Shown here piece after piece: positions 1-8,623 of a stretch of DNA of 64,000 nt. Below the pieces are notes generated by a model. That model saw only the letters and a list, made by a program, of their open reading frames with translations. It made no database searches and was not told the origin of the DNA. How positions within the stretch are numbered: the stretch's first letter is position 1; the number at the start of each line of letters is the position of its first letter. The DNA comes from Verrucomicrobia bacterium CG1_02_43_26 (GTDB taxonomy: Bacteria; Verrucomicrobiota; Verrucomicrobiia; Opitutales; CG1-02-43-26). The stretch lies in the NCBI GenBank assembly GCA_001872735.1, contig MNWT01000005.1:1-64000 (forward strand), written 5' to 3'. A program made the translations under genes and the position numbers.

Positions 1-126
1 CGGGTTTTCCCGACTCTGTTTCCCACAGGCGTTGCACTTGTACTTCTGTTTCCCATTCGGTGCCTTTCCGTTTTTTACAACATCTTCACTCCCGCAATGA
101 TAGCATTTGATCGTTTCTTGAACCAC
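1..126 (-). CDS. IS1-like transposase, N-terminal fragment at window edge
   Basis: The 42 visible codons start at a GTG and run off the left edge. They encode a zinc ribbon with two cysteine pairs (C8-x2-C11 and C31-x2-C34) separated by a basic stretch, the layout of the InsA-type N-terminus of IS1-family transposases. That domain binds the element's terminal repeats. An in-frame stop at 148-150 excludes a much longer N-terminus, and no other usual start codon follows it before the GTG. The catalytic DDE part is outside the window, so completeness, family and activity cannot be judged. It lies 7 bp behind the coiled-coil gene on the same strand, so the element may have inserted into or directly after that gene. 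A zinc ribbon alone occurs in other transposase families too. Confidence 0.6.
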   Translation of the reverse strand, partial: MVQETIKCYHCGSEDVVKNGKAPNGKQKYKCNACGKQSRENP

Positions 127-133
127 TCCTTCA

Positions 134-625
134 TTACATCTCTTTACTTACCTTTTTTAAACTCTTTTTTGCCTCGTCATTCGAGTCGTAATCATTACCC
201 AGTTCTTCAATTTCCTGGATCTTATCCAAGGATTCCAACACGGACTTCTCTCTTTCAAACCCGTCTGTTTCTAGCTTGTCAACTTCTATTTCTAGTTTTC
301 TTAACTTTTCTGCGGTCTCTTCACTTAAGGGCTCTCCATTTTCGAGATAACTACTCACATCCTGTATGTTAGACTCAAGCACTTTCAATTGATCCACTAT
401 ATCAGCGAGAATAATCCGTTGCTCCACGATCTGCCTTTCGTAAATCTTCTTCTTCTGCCGAATAAGTTCTCGCTTATCATACAATTCCTTTTTTTCAGTA
501 ATCAACTCTTCTACAACCCGATTAAAAGGGTATGCCAGTTTTTTCTCTGGAATCTTAATTTCCCTTACCTGAAATCTTCTCATGATCAATGGCTTCCTTT
601 TTTGTATTTCTGGAGAATTATTCAT
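134..625 (-). CDS. Coiled-coil protein of unknown function
   Basis: A 163-residue protein without signal peptide or membrane segment. From about residue 30 to 150 it is rich in Glu, Lys, Leu and Ile in heptad-like spacing, so a long coiled coil is likely. I do not recognise a family. An alternative start is Met15. Upstream, AAAGGG lies about 13 nt before the first ATG, too far for a convincing ribosome binding site. The last codons abut the IS1-like transposase, so the C-terminus could be altered or truncated by the insertion. It may have a structural or host-directed role, but nothing in the sequence shows this. Confidence 0.6.
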   Translation of the reverse strand: MNNSPEIQKRKPLIMRRFQVREIKIPEKKLAYPFNRVVEELITEKKELYDKRELIRQKKKIYERQIVEQRIILADIVDQLKVLESNIQDVSSYLENGEPLSEETAEKLRKLEIEVDKLETDGFEREKSVLESLDKIQEIEELGNDYDSNDEAKKSLKKVSKEM

Positions 626-738
626 AATAAGTATTTTCCCTTTATTTAGAGCATTTTCACAAAATACTCAACCTTGCCTATTGTTTTTTTTAAATTCCTG
701 CCCTAAAATTAATATAAACCGCCCAAATAGGCTCCAAG

Positions 739-2310
739 ATGCACAGAATTAAAAAACGCAGCGCCGCTAATATCATTGGCATTACTTTAACAGGGAAACT
801 GTCCCACAGTGAGTACCGAGAGCTTGTACCTTACCTGGAGGAGCGCATCCATAAGTTTGGTAAGATACGTTTGTTGATCGAACTTGATAATTGGGACGGG
901 TGGGATACGCATGCCACGTTTGATGATTTTATTTTTGGGGTAAAAAATAGTTTTAAGATCGAGCGCACCGCATTTGTCGTAAAAACAGACCTCGATAAAC
1001 AGGCCATCCTCTTAGACAAACCTTTTAGCCCTTGGTTTGGGAAAAATTTCCGTTACTTTTCAAGCAAAGAAAGAAAATTGGCTTGGGCCTGGATCCAAGA
1101 GGGCATTGAGCATACATTACCAGAGGAGTGTCGCCCGAATATTGCGCCCAAAAAGGCTCGGTACGGTTCTAAGCAAAAGGTGCTGATTGTCGGCGGGGGC
1201 CTCACAGGGCTATCCTTTGGCGCATTGCTGAAACAAAGGGGGTTTAACCCGACCATTATGGAAAAATCGCTTGATATAGCAAAGTCCAAGGGGCTTTCTA
1301 TTCTTTTTCCTAATGCAGCAGATGTTTTTAAGGGTACCGGTTTATACAAAGCTGTGCTCGATGCCAGTGAACTCATCCGATCTTACCATATCTATAACGC
1401 CAGGGGCGATTTACTGCGCACAATTTCGTTTGATTCTATTATTGAAAAATATGGCCCCATTGCTGTTCTTCCCAAGGAAAGATTGATCAATATTCTCTCA
1501 GAGCGTTTTACGGATAAACAGCTCGTCAAGGGGCTCTCGGTGTCAAAGCTTTTACCGAGCAAAAATGAAGTTAAGGTGCGTTTGTCGGATGACTCTCAGG
1601 AACAATATGATTACGTGATTGCTTGTGATGGAGCGCAATCCGGAATACGTGAGAAGGTTTTTGGGCGTATCGGCATTTCATACTCAGGGTACGTCATATG
1701 GCGTTTTGCACTCGATAGAAACTCTATTGATATTAACGGCCGTACCGAATATTGGCATGCTGACAGAAATTTTTCCGTATTCCCGTATGGCGATGTCCTC
1801 TATGGCCAGGCCAGTTGTAAGTTCGCGGAGATTGAGGATATCCCGCCTAAGGATTCCTTGACGCTTTTAAGGGCTGCGTTTAAGGATTTCGCGGGCCATG
1901 TGCCCGAAGTACTCAAGTCTCTCAAGGATGCCCATTTTGTAACACATGAGTCTATTTACCAATATAACGTGCAGGATATCGTGCAAGGGCGATTCGCGTT
2001 GTTGGGAGATTCTTCTTATGCGTTTCACCCCAAAAGCCCAGCCAGCTTAGGCTTCACTCTGGAATCGTGTACCATTTTAGCCGATTTATTGTGTCGTTCC
2101 GATTCACGTCATTTCTGGAGGCCGCTCTACGCTTATCAGAAAAAGGTGCGTAATCGCTTTGACTATCTATACCACCAGTGGCGGCATTTTGAGCTTTTAC
2201 CTTACTTAAGCATACAGCACCGTATGCAGGTCACAGACTTATGTAAGGAGTTGCCCACAGAGGAGCAAATGATCCATTTCTGGGATACTTATCTCTCAGA
2301 GCCTTTCTAG
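739..2310 (+). CDS. FAD-dependent monooxygenase fused to an N-terminal SpoIIAA-like domain
   Basis: 523 residues in two parts. Residues 1 to about 130 resemble the SpoIIAA-like fold (conserved pattern of strands with an LLIELDNWDGW segment and F-x-W-F-x-x-x-F near the end), usually a stand-alone small protein. Residues 145-510 form a class A flavoprotein monooxygenase: dinucleotide-binding G-G-G-L-T-G at 152-157, a DG motif (C-D-G-A-Q) near 298, and the second FAD motif G-D-S at 423-425. Such enzymes hydroxylate aromatic or isoprenoid substrates using NAD(P)H and oxygen; the substrate is unknown. It begins a run of co-directional genes (10 bp to the next). The fusion is unusual and no frameshift separates the two parts. 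Confidence 0.8.
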   Translation: MHRIKKRSAANIIGITLTGKLSHSEYRELVPYLEERIHKFGKIRLLIELDNWDGWDTHATFDDFIFGVKNSFKIERTAFVVKTDLDKQAILLDKPFSPWFGKNFRYFSSKERKLAWAWIQEGIEHTLPEECRPNIAPKKARYGSKQKVLIVGGGLTGLSFGALLKQRGFNPTIMEKSLDIAKSKGLSILFPNAADVFKGTGLYKAVLDASELIRSYHIYNARGDLLRTISFDSIIEKYGPIAVLPKERLINILSERFTDKQLVKGLSVSKLLPSKNEVKVRLSDDSQEQYDYVIACDGAQSGIREKVFGRIGISYSGYVIWRFALDRNSIDINGRTEYWHADRNFSVFPYGDVLYGQASCKFAEIEDIPPKDSLTLLRAAFKDFAGHVPEVLKSLKDAHFVTHESIYQYNVQDIVQGRFALLGDSSYAFHPKSPASLGFTLESCTILADLLCRSDSRHFWRPLYAYQKKVRNRFDYLYHQWRHFELLPYLSIQHRMQVTDLCKELPTEEQMIHFWDTYLSEPF

Positions 2311-2320
2311 CCGATCGCGT

Positions 2321-3136
2321 ATGAAAAAGGTTCTGTTTATAGGCGATATTTTTGGCCGACCGGGAAGGGATATTGTCATTCATTCCGTTAAGGGGCTCAT
2401 CGAACGTCATAATCTCGATTTCGTGATCGCAGATGCGGAAAATTCAGCAGGCGGCGCGGGTGTCACCCAAGGCATTTGCGAAGAACTTCACAATGCAGGT
2501 GTTGATGCCATTACGCTGGGAGACCATGTCTGGGATCAACGTGGCTTTAGCGAGGTTATTGATAAAATTCCTTATGTCTGTCGGCCCACTAACCTCCCCT
2601 GCGAGGCTCCGGGTAAAGGTTATCTCGTTATCGAAAAGGGTGGCTTTCGGCTAGGGGTATACACCATGCTCGGGCGCACTTTTATGAAGATACGGGCAAA
2701 TTGCCCTTTTGAGGCGACTAAAAAATTACTGCCTCATCTCAGCGAACAAACGGATGCTATTTTAGGCGAAATCCATGCCGAAGCGACTGCTGAAAAGATC
2801 GCCTATGGCTGGTTTGTGGACGGTAAAGTAGCGGCTGTTCTGGGAACGCATACTCATGTGCCGACTGCGGATTTACGCCTCTTACATCATAACACAGCTT
2901 ATGTGACAGATGTCGGCATGTCTGGCCCCTATGACTCTGTCATCGGTTCGGAAAAGGATCCCATCATAGAAGGTTTTTTTGATGGTATGCCGCGTAGATT
3001 CTCTGTTGCAAAAGACAACGTCCAACTCCACGGTTGCATCATCAGCATAGATGAAGCAACTGGCCTAGCCTGCGGCTTCGAGAAGGTCGTGCATTTTAAA
3101 CCAAATACTGATGGCAAAAAATTACTGGTTGATTAA
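2321..3136 (+). CDS. YmdB-like metallophosphoesterase (TIGR00282 type)
   Basis: 271 residues, the usual length of the YmdB/TIGR00282 family, dinuclear-metal phosphodiesterases that in Bacillus hydrolyse cyclic nucleotides and affect RNA turnover and biofilm choice. Visible motifs: G-D-I-F-G-R-P-G-R at residues 8-16, A-E-N-S-A-G-G-A-G around 38-46, a G-D-H-V-W-D motif with Asp68, and G-T-H-T-H-V with His177 and His179. The better-known members have Asn instead of Asp in the G-N-H motif, so the metal site may be tuned differently. The start ATG is 10 bp after the monooxygenase and has no Shine-Dalgarno. The gene overlaps the EVE gene by 26 bp, so co-expression is likely. Confidence 0.85.
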   Translation: MKKVLFIGDIFGRPGRDIVIHSVKGLIERHNLDFVIADAENSAGGAGVTQGICEELHNAGVDAITLGDHVWDQRGFSEVIDKIPYVCRPTNLPCEAPGKGYLVIEKGGFRLGVYTMLGRTFMKIRANCPFEATKKLLPHLSEQTDAILGEIHAEATAEKIAYGWFVDGKVAAVLGTHTHVPTADLRLLHHNTAYVTDVGMSGPYDSVIGSEKDPIIEGFFDGMPRRFSVAKDNVQLHGCIISIDEATGLACGFEKVVHFKPNTDGKKLLVD

Positions 3137-3581
3137 ATCCGAGCCTTCCACGTTTTCTTTTGATGATTTAAAGAAGCGAACCGGTCAAACAGAAGGCTGG
3201 GATGGTGTGCGTAACTACCAAGCCCGTAATTTCATGCGCTACCATATGCAAGTGGGCGATCTGGCGCTTTTTTACCACTCCAGTTGTGCTGAGCCGGGTG
3301 TTGCGGGTATCGTAGAAATCACAAAATCAGCCTATCCGGATCCGTCTTCATGGGATGCTAAATCGCCGTACTTCGATTCAAAATCGTCCCCGGATAACCC
3401 CAGATGGTTTATGGTAAACGTTACTTTCAAAAGCGAGTTCAAGAACTTCGTCTCTTTAAAGGCGCTTAAAGAAAATGATAATCTAAAGGATATGAAGGTG
3501 GTCCAAAAAGGCCAACGGCTCTCCATCCAGCCAGTCACAAGGGAGGAATTTAGCCTTGTTTCAAAAATGGGTGGCTTGTAA
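3111..3581 (+). CDS. EVE (PUA-like) domain protein
   Basis: 156 residues, essentially one EVE domain. Diagnostic segments are the N-terminal Y-W-L-I-K-S-E-P, G-W-D-G-V-R-N-Y-Q-A-R-N, the G-D-L-A-L-F-Y-H-S strand and the P-R-W-F-M-V segment. EVE domains have an aromatic cage that binds modified bases in DNA or RNA. Members of this small stand-alone type are widespread, and their exact ligand here is unknown. The start lies inside the end of the YmdB-like gene (26-bp overlap, different frame), which implies translational coupling. The NtrC-type regulator follows after 29 bp. Confidence 0.9.
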   Translation: MAKNYWLIKSEPSTFSFDDLKKRTGQTEGWDGVRNYQARNFMRYHMQVGDLALFYHSSCAEPGVAGIVEITKSAYPDPSSWDAKSPYFDSKSSPDNPRWFMVNVTFKSEFKNFVSLKALKENDNLKDMKVVQKGQRLSIQPVTREEFSLVSKMGGL

Positions 3582-3610
3582 AATCTTACGCAACCCGATA
3601 CAATAAAAAC

Positions 3611-4993
3611 ATGCCGGCTTCAGTGCTCATAGTTGAAGATGAAAAGAATACTCGCGAGGGGCTTTTGCAAGCGCTGGACGATACGTATGATGTTTATCTG
3701 GCAGCTAACCCCGATGAGGCTTTCCGCCTCATGGAGAGCGAGGAGTTTGATGTTATTTTGACGGACTTGCGTATGGCGGATAAATCCGGCCTATCCGTTA
3801 TCGACAAAGCGGTAACGCTTCCCAACAAACCTATCTGCATCATGATCACCGCCTACGGAAACGTAGAAACCGCGGTTGAGGCCATGAAGCGCGGCGCGTT
3901 TGATTTTTTAACAAAACCGGTCAATTTAGAAAAATTGGAAATCATCATCAAACGAGCGCTTAAATCCCGCATCATTGAAGAAGAAAATGTGGTGCTACAT
4001 AAGCGGCTAGATCAAAAATTTAGTTTCCAAGAGATTGTCGGCCATTCAAAACCGCTCCTGCAAGTGATTGATGAGGTTAAACGCGTAGCGCCCTCAAAAG
4101 CTAGCGTACTTTTATACGGGGAAACCGGTACAGGCAAGGAGCTTTTTGCCCAGATGATCCACCAAAACAGCCCCAGGGCTCGCGCATCGTTCACACCCGT
4201 CCACTGCGCTTCACTATCAAGCAACCTACTTGAAAGCGAATTATTCGGATACGAAAAAGGCGCTTTTACGGGAGCCGCACAACGCCGCACAGGTCGTTTC
4301 GAAGCCGCCAACGGGGGCACTTTATTTTTAGATGAAATTGGAGAGATCGATGCCTCAACCCAAGTAAAATTACTCCGTTTCCTGGAAACCCGTATGGTAG
4401 AAAGACTGGGCGGCAATAAACCCATTCCGGTTGATGTACGTCTCATTTGCGCGACCAATAGAAACCTGGAAGAAATGGTCAAAGAAGGCACCTTTAGGGA
4501 AGACCTTTATTACCGGCTAAACGTTGTCAACATCACACTCCCGCCCTTAAGAGCTCGAAAGGCGGATATCCCTATCCTGGTTCACCATTACATAGATCGT
4601 TTCAGCAAAGAAAATTATTTAAAACCGGTTCCCATAAGCAGCTCAGCGCTCAACATACTCACCCACTACTATTGGCCGGGTAATATTCGAGAGCTCCGTA
4701 ACTTTTGCGAAAACATTGTCGTCATGCACCAAGGCGGAGAGCTCACAGAAAGGGATCTCCCTCCCCGCTTTCTACAAAAAGAAATCCCCACCAACAATAA
4801 GACAGAAAAGTCTACACAAAATACGCACAGCCCTCACACCTTATCTGTCGCTGAAAATGAAAAGGATCTCGTAAAACAGGCCTTAATCGAATCCCGCGGG
4901 AACAAGACCGAGGCCGCTAAGCGTCTGGGCATCAGCAGAAGAACCCTTCACCGTAAGCTCGCCCAATGGCCTGAGCTTGAGGTGAATGCTTAG
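3611..4993 (+). CDS. Sigma-54-dependent response regulator, NtrC family
   Basis: 460 residues with the classical order: receiver domain (about 1-120, phospho-acceptor Asp52 in T-D-L-R-M), AAA+ domain (about 140-380) with Walker A G-E-T-G-T-G-K-E and the sigma-54 contact loop G-A-F-T-G-A at 217-222, then a Fis-type helix-turn-helix at the C-terminus (N-K-T-E-A-A-K-R-L-G-I-S). When phosphorylated such proteins form a hexamer that remodels sigma-54 RNA polymerase. No cognate histidine kinase is adjacent; the hybrid kinase at 43980 has its own receivers and is unlikely to be the partner. I found no convincing sigma-54 promoter in the window, so its targets are probably elsewhere. Confidence 0.93.
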   Translation: MPASVLIVEDEKNTREGLLQALDDTYDVYLAANPDEAFRLMESEEFDVILTDLRMADKSGLSVIDKAVTLPNKPICIMITAYGNVETAVEAMKRGAFDFLTKPVNLEKLEIIIKRALKSRIIEEENVVLHKRLDQKFSFQEIVGHSKPLLQVIDEVKRVAPSKASVLLYGETGTGKELFAQMIHQNSPRARASFTPVHCASLSSNLLESELFGYEKGAFTGAAQRRTGRFEAANGGTLFLDEIGEIDASTQVKLLRFLETRMVERLGGNKPIPVDVRLICATNRNLEEMVKEGTFREDLYYRLNVVNITLPPLRARKADIPILVHHYIDRFSKENYLKPVPISSSALNILTHYYWPGNIRELRNFCENIVVMHQGGELTERDLPPRFLQKEIPTNNKTEKSTQNTHSPHTLSVAENEKDLVKQALIESRGNKTEAAKRLGISRRTLHRKLAQWPELEVNA

Positions 4994-5159
4994 AGTTTTT
5001 TTTAATTTAGTATAGGTCGATCAAAACAATCGTACCACGTTCTACCCTGTCAAAGAGTGCTGTGACTTCTTGATTTTTTAAATTGAAATTCCATCTCTCA
5101 AAACTCAGCGATTCGCTCTCTGATAGCCCTGAATATTCATTTCTTACTGGTAATCAACG

Positions 5160-5205
5160 ACTTGATTAATTCGCCTAGTCAATCAAGTTGTTCGACCACT
5201 TGATT
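5160..5205. promoter_or_regulatory. Three copies of ACTTGATT upstream of the ankyrin protein gene
   Basis: The octamer ACTTGATT occurs at 5160-5167, as its reverse complement at 5181-5188, and again at 5198-5205. The first two form an inverted repeat with a 13-nt centre and the third repeats the first. All lie within 75 bp of the ATG at 5234 in a 240-bp gap. This spacing suits a regulator binding site; the binding protein is unknown. Confidence 0.4.
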
Positions 5206-5233
5206 TTAACTCAAAACAGAGTTATCTTCTACT

Positions 5234-6469
5234 ATGAATAAAGTTACCTCAAAAAAAGGATATCATCTCCTAAACTTGTCAAAGGAAAATGATAATTCTT
5301 TCAAGAAAAGTAATTTTATAAAAAATGAAACTTATAAAACCAATTTTATAAAATCGGGGGATGCTATAAATTATGTTCGAGAAGAACTAGGAATGGTATC
5401 AACCAATCGCAAAATTGAAGAGTACAAGCTGTATAATCTTCTGAGCGTTGACGGAAAAGTTTCCCAAATTGATTATGACTATGCTCAAATTGTCAATTCC
5501 TGTAAATATCTATGGATTGAGAATGAGATATACAATAAATTTCCCTCCGAAGTAAAAGAATTTGAAGAAAAACTTGGAGGCAAGGGATGTCTGTTGCGGA
5601 TTATGATAAATGCTAAAATTCATCGTTTACTAAACGTGGGTAATTGCGGTCCAATGGCCACTGTAGCTTTTGACTATCTCGCAAACAATGGTGTGCGCGG
5701 GCTTGAATTGGTCTACGACAATGACATTGATCACGTCTTCTTGATCATTGGAAGAGACCCGAACACCGATATTAATGACCCTGCAAACTGGAAACACCCC
5801 GAAAAACCCTTTTGGGTTTGCGATCCCTGGGAAAGCAAAGTTTGGCCGGGTGACCAATACATAGAAGACTTTGATATGTATAAGTCCATTCGCGAAAAGG
5901 AAAAATACAATTTCGAAATCGAAGCCTCATTACCGGAAGGCGCATCTTGGGAATCACTGGAGTCACTTAATCATGAGGGAATTCAAACGGAAATATCTTC
6001 CATCGAAAATACAGTACTCAAAAATTGCACCTGGATAAAGCATAGTAAAGAGGAAACCAATATCGACAAGGAGTCCTCAATAAATGAGTCCTCAACAAAT
6101 GAAACCATCCGAAAGGAAATGTTTTTAGCCGCTAAAAAGGGTACTTTGGACCAGTACATTACTGGACTTGAAAATAAGGGTTCTTCCGTAGAGGAAATTA
6201 AAAAACTCCTGTTGCAAAAAAATGAAACGGGCGACACGCCTTTACATATTGCGGCTTATAAGGGGCATCTGGAAGACGTTGTAGTGGAACTCATGAATGT
6301 TTATTTTAACGTTAATCAAATCGAAGAACTTCTACTACAAAGAAATAATAACGGTGATACTCCCTTGGGTGACGCAAGAAACTATGAACACGATGAATCT
6401 GTTAAAAACGTTATTGCGTATCTCAAACTTGATGGTTTGTCGCCTGAACGCATTCAAAAACTGCGTTAA
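5234..6469 (+). CDS. Ankyrin-repeat protein with a papain-like Cys-His-Asp triad, effector-like
   Basis: 411 residues, Lys/Asn/Glu-rich, with no signal peptide. The middle carries an arrangement typical of papain-like or transglutaminase-like enzymes: Cys138 in G-N-C-G-P-M-A at the start of a helix, His167 in D-H-V-F-L-I-I-G on a strand, and Asp197 in W-V-C-D-P-W. The C-terminal third holds ankyrin-type units with the phrase G-D-T-P-L; two copies of L-L-L-Q-(K/R)-N-x2-G-D-T-P-L are 41 residues apart. Enzyme-plus-ankyrin proteins are common among effectors of intracellular bacteria; the activity here is inferred, not shown. No Shine-Dalgarno is visible. A hairpin terminator follows at 6494. 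Confidence 0.75.
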   Translation: MNKVTSKKGYHLLNLSKENDNSFKKSNFIKNETYKTNFIKSGDAINYVREELGMVSTNRKIEEYKLYNLLSVDGKVSQIDYDYAQIVNSCKYLWIENEIYNKFPSEVKEFEEKLGGKGCLLRIMINAKIHRLLNVGNCGPMATVAFDYLANNGVRGLELVYDNDIDHVFLIIGRDPNTDINDPANWKHPEKPFWVCDPWESKVWPGDQYIEDFDMYKSIREKEKYNFEIEASLPEGASWESLESLNHEGIQTEISSIENTVLKNCTWIKHSKEETNIDKESSINESSTNETIRKEMFLAAKKGTLDQYITGLENKGSSVEEIKKLLLQKNETGDTPLHIAAYKGHLEDVVVELMNVYFNVNQIEELLLQRNNNGDTPLGDARNYEHDESVKNVIAYLKLDGLSPERIQKLR

Positions 6470-6493
6470 ACAAACGTAAAAGGGAACTACAGT

Positions 6494-6522
6494 GCTCAAT
6501 ATTCCCTTGAGCCTGTTTTATA
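6494..6522 (+). terminator. Probable intrinsic terminator after the ankyrin gene
   Basis: GCTCAA at 6494-6499 pairs with TTGAGC at 6507-6512 across a 7-nt loop and is followed by CTGTTTTATATTT. The stem is short and an alternative pairing (AGGGAA with TTCCCT) competes, so strength is moderate. Confidence 0.45.
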
Positions 6523-6558
6523 TTTGACGTATTATGATTCTTTTAAGAATACCACGTT

Positions 6559-8595
6559 ATGCTGCATCCATTTCTCATCACTTCCTTCTTTATCCCTTGG
6601 TCAAAAATGGCACCCGAGCACATCAAGCCGGATATGGAACTGGCGCTTCTCAACGCTCGCACAAAAATCGAAGCCATCACAAACCAACCACTCGATCACT
6701 TAACCTATGAAAGCACTCTCCTTGCGTTTGAAGATGCCAAGGAAGCTGTATTTCGCCCCTGGGGTTTTATTTCCCACTTAGATGCCGTTAATAACAGCAA
6801 GGAACTTCGGGATGCCTACAACGAAATGCTGCCCAAGGTAACCGAGTTCTCTACCCAAATTTATTTAAATGATAAACTGTGGAACGTCATCCGCACCTAC
6901 TCGGAGACAGCAGAGGCTAAACAATTAACTGGCCCCAAAAAGCGTTTCCTGGAAGAGACCGTAGCCGATTTCATCGAACAGGGCGCTAACCTATCCTCTT
7001 CTGACAAAGAGAAGCTTAAAAAAATCAATGCCGAGTTGGCCGAGGTCACCCAAAAATTTTCCGAAAACGTCCTGGATTCCACTAACGCCTGGGAATTCGT
7101 AACCGATGATCGTAGCATGCTGACGGGTTTACCGGAATCTGCAATCGCGCGTTCCCAAGAAGCTGCTCTTAAAAAAGGCCATGGCTCAAAGGAAGCCCCC
7201 AAATTTTTCTTTAACCTCCAGGCTCCGTCCTATGTTCCTGTTATTCAATATGCAGACAACGAGGATTTGAGAAAAAAACTCTGGGCCGCCCACGGCGATA
7301 TCGGCAAAAAAGAGCCCTACGACAACACAAAACTCATCTGGCGCACCCTAGCCCTTCGCCACGAACAGGCCCAACTCCTGGGCAACCCTCATTTTCCAGA
7401 TTTTATTCTCAAGCGCCGCATGGCCAAGGGGGGTGAAAATGCCTTAAAATTTGTTAACGATTTTCACGATCGTATTGAATCTCAATTCAGAAATGAGGTA
7501 GATGCCTTAGAAAAATTCAAGTCAAAGGAAACGCACGCCGCACAAGAGCACTTCCAACCATGGCAGCTCGCCTACTGGGCTGAAAAACACCGTAAGGCTT
7601 ATTATGATTTTGATGAGGAAAGCTTACGCCCTTACTTCGCCATTGATAACGTCATGGCCGGCATGTTCCAAATTGTTCAAAGGCTCTACAATATTTCAAT
7701 CAAAGAAAACAAAAACGTTGAGGCCTGGCATGAGGATGTTAAATGCTACGATATTTTTGATGCTGATGGTGAGCATTTAGGTTCGTTTTACACAGACTGG
7801 CACCCTAGGGATGCAAAGCGCGGCGGTGCCTGGATGACAGACTTGATTACCGGCATCCCCGGCGAACCTCATTTAGGTTGCATCAGTGGTAACATGACAC
7901 CTCCTTCCGAGGGTAAACCTGCTCTGCTCACACATGATGAGGTCTTGACCATTTTCCACGAATTCGGCCACCTACTCCACCACACCTTAGGCAATGTACC
8001 CGTAAAATCACTACAAGGCGTACAAGTCGCTTGGGATTTCGTAGAGTTGCCTTCACAAATCATGGAAAACTGGGCTTGGGAGCGCGAAAGTCTGGATTTA
8101 TTTGCTAAACATTACGAAACCGGCAACCGCATTCCCGATGATTTGTTTGATAAAATGACAAAGGCTCGTAATCATTTATCTGCCATCATCACCATGCGGC
8201 AATTATCTCTAGGCAAGATGGACATGGAGCTCCACCTACACTACGATCGTTTTGCCGATAAAAATTTAGACGATTTGGTAGACACTATTTTAGCAACCTA
8301 TGTCATTCCTTATCAAACAAAAGCACCTAACATAACCCGTCAATTCGGCCACTTATTCAGTAACCCAACCGGTTACGCCTCCGGCTACTACTCCTATAAA
8401 TGGGCTGAAGTACTCGAGGCGGATGCGTTTTCGAAATTCAAAAAAGAGGGCATCCTAAACGCAAAGGTCGGCATGGAATTTCGTGAAAAGGTGTTAAGCA
8501 AAGGTAACAGCAGGCCCGCGGATGAATTGTTTAGCAACTTCATGGGTCGCGAGCCGGACATGAATGCCCTCCTCGAACGCTCCGGTTTACTTTAA
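6559..8595 (+). CDS. M3 family oligopeptidase (oligopeptidase A type)
   Basis: 678 residues, the length of oligopeptidase A/PrlC. The zinc site is H-E-F-G-H at 467-471 with the third ligand Glu496 in F-V-E-L-P-S-Q, the HExxH-25-E spacing of family M3. Further family signatures are the C-terminal A-S-G-Y-Y-S-Y-K-W and F-x-x-F-M-G-R-E-P. The enzyme is cytoplasmic and degrades peptides, including signal-peptide fragments in proteobacteria. The assigned ATG gives a 16-residue extension before Met17; either start is possible and neither has a Shine-Dalgarno. The next gene, another peptidase, follows after 28 bp and may be co-transcribed. Confidence 0.95.
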   Translation: MLHPFLITSFFIPWSKMAPEHIKPDMELALLNARTKIEAITNQPLDHLTYESTLLAFEDAKEAVFRPWGFISHLDAVNNSKELRDAYNEMLPKVTEFSTQIYLNDKLWNVIRTYSETAEAKQLTGPKKRFLEETVADFIEQGANLSSSDKEKLKKINAELAEVTQKFSENVLDSTNAWEFVTDDRSMLTGLPESAIARSQEAALKKGHGSKEAPKFFFNLQAPSYVPVIQYADNEDLRKKLWAAHGDIGKKEPYDNTKLIWRTLALRHEQAQLLGNPHFPDFILKRRMAKGGENALKFVNDFHDRIESQFRNEVDALEKFKSKETHAAQEHFQPWQLAYWAEKHRKAYYDFDEESLRPYFAIDNVMAGMFQIVQRLYNISIKENKNVEAWHEDVKCYDIFDADGEHLGSFYTDWHPRDAKRGGAWMTDLITGIPGEPHLGCISGNMTPPSEGKPALLTHDEVLTIFHEFGHLLHHTLGNVPVKSLQGVQVAWDFVELPSQIMENWAWERESLDLFAKHYETGNRIPDDLFDKMTKARNHLSAIITMRQLSLGKMDMELHLHYDRFADKNLDDLVDTILATYVIPYQTKAPNITRQFGHLFSNPTGYASGYYSYKWAEVLEADAFSKFKKEGILNAKVGMEFREKVLSKGNSRPADELFSNFMGREPDMNALLERSGLL

Positions 8596-8623
8596 ACCAT
8601 ACCAACAACAAACATAATTATAT

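Noticed and set aside
4012..4491. 159-codon open frame on the minus strand
   Set aside because: It lies entirely inside the NtrC-type AAA+ domain, whose motifs are intact on the plus strand; it has no family resemblance.
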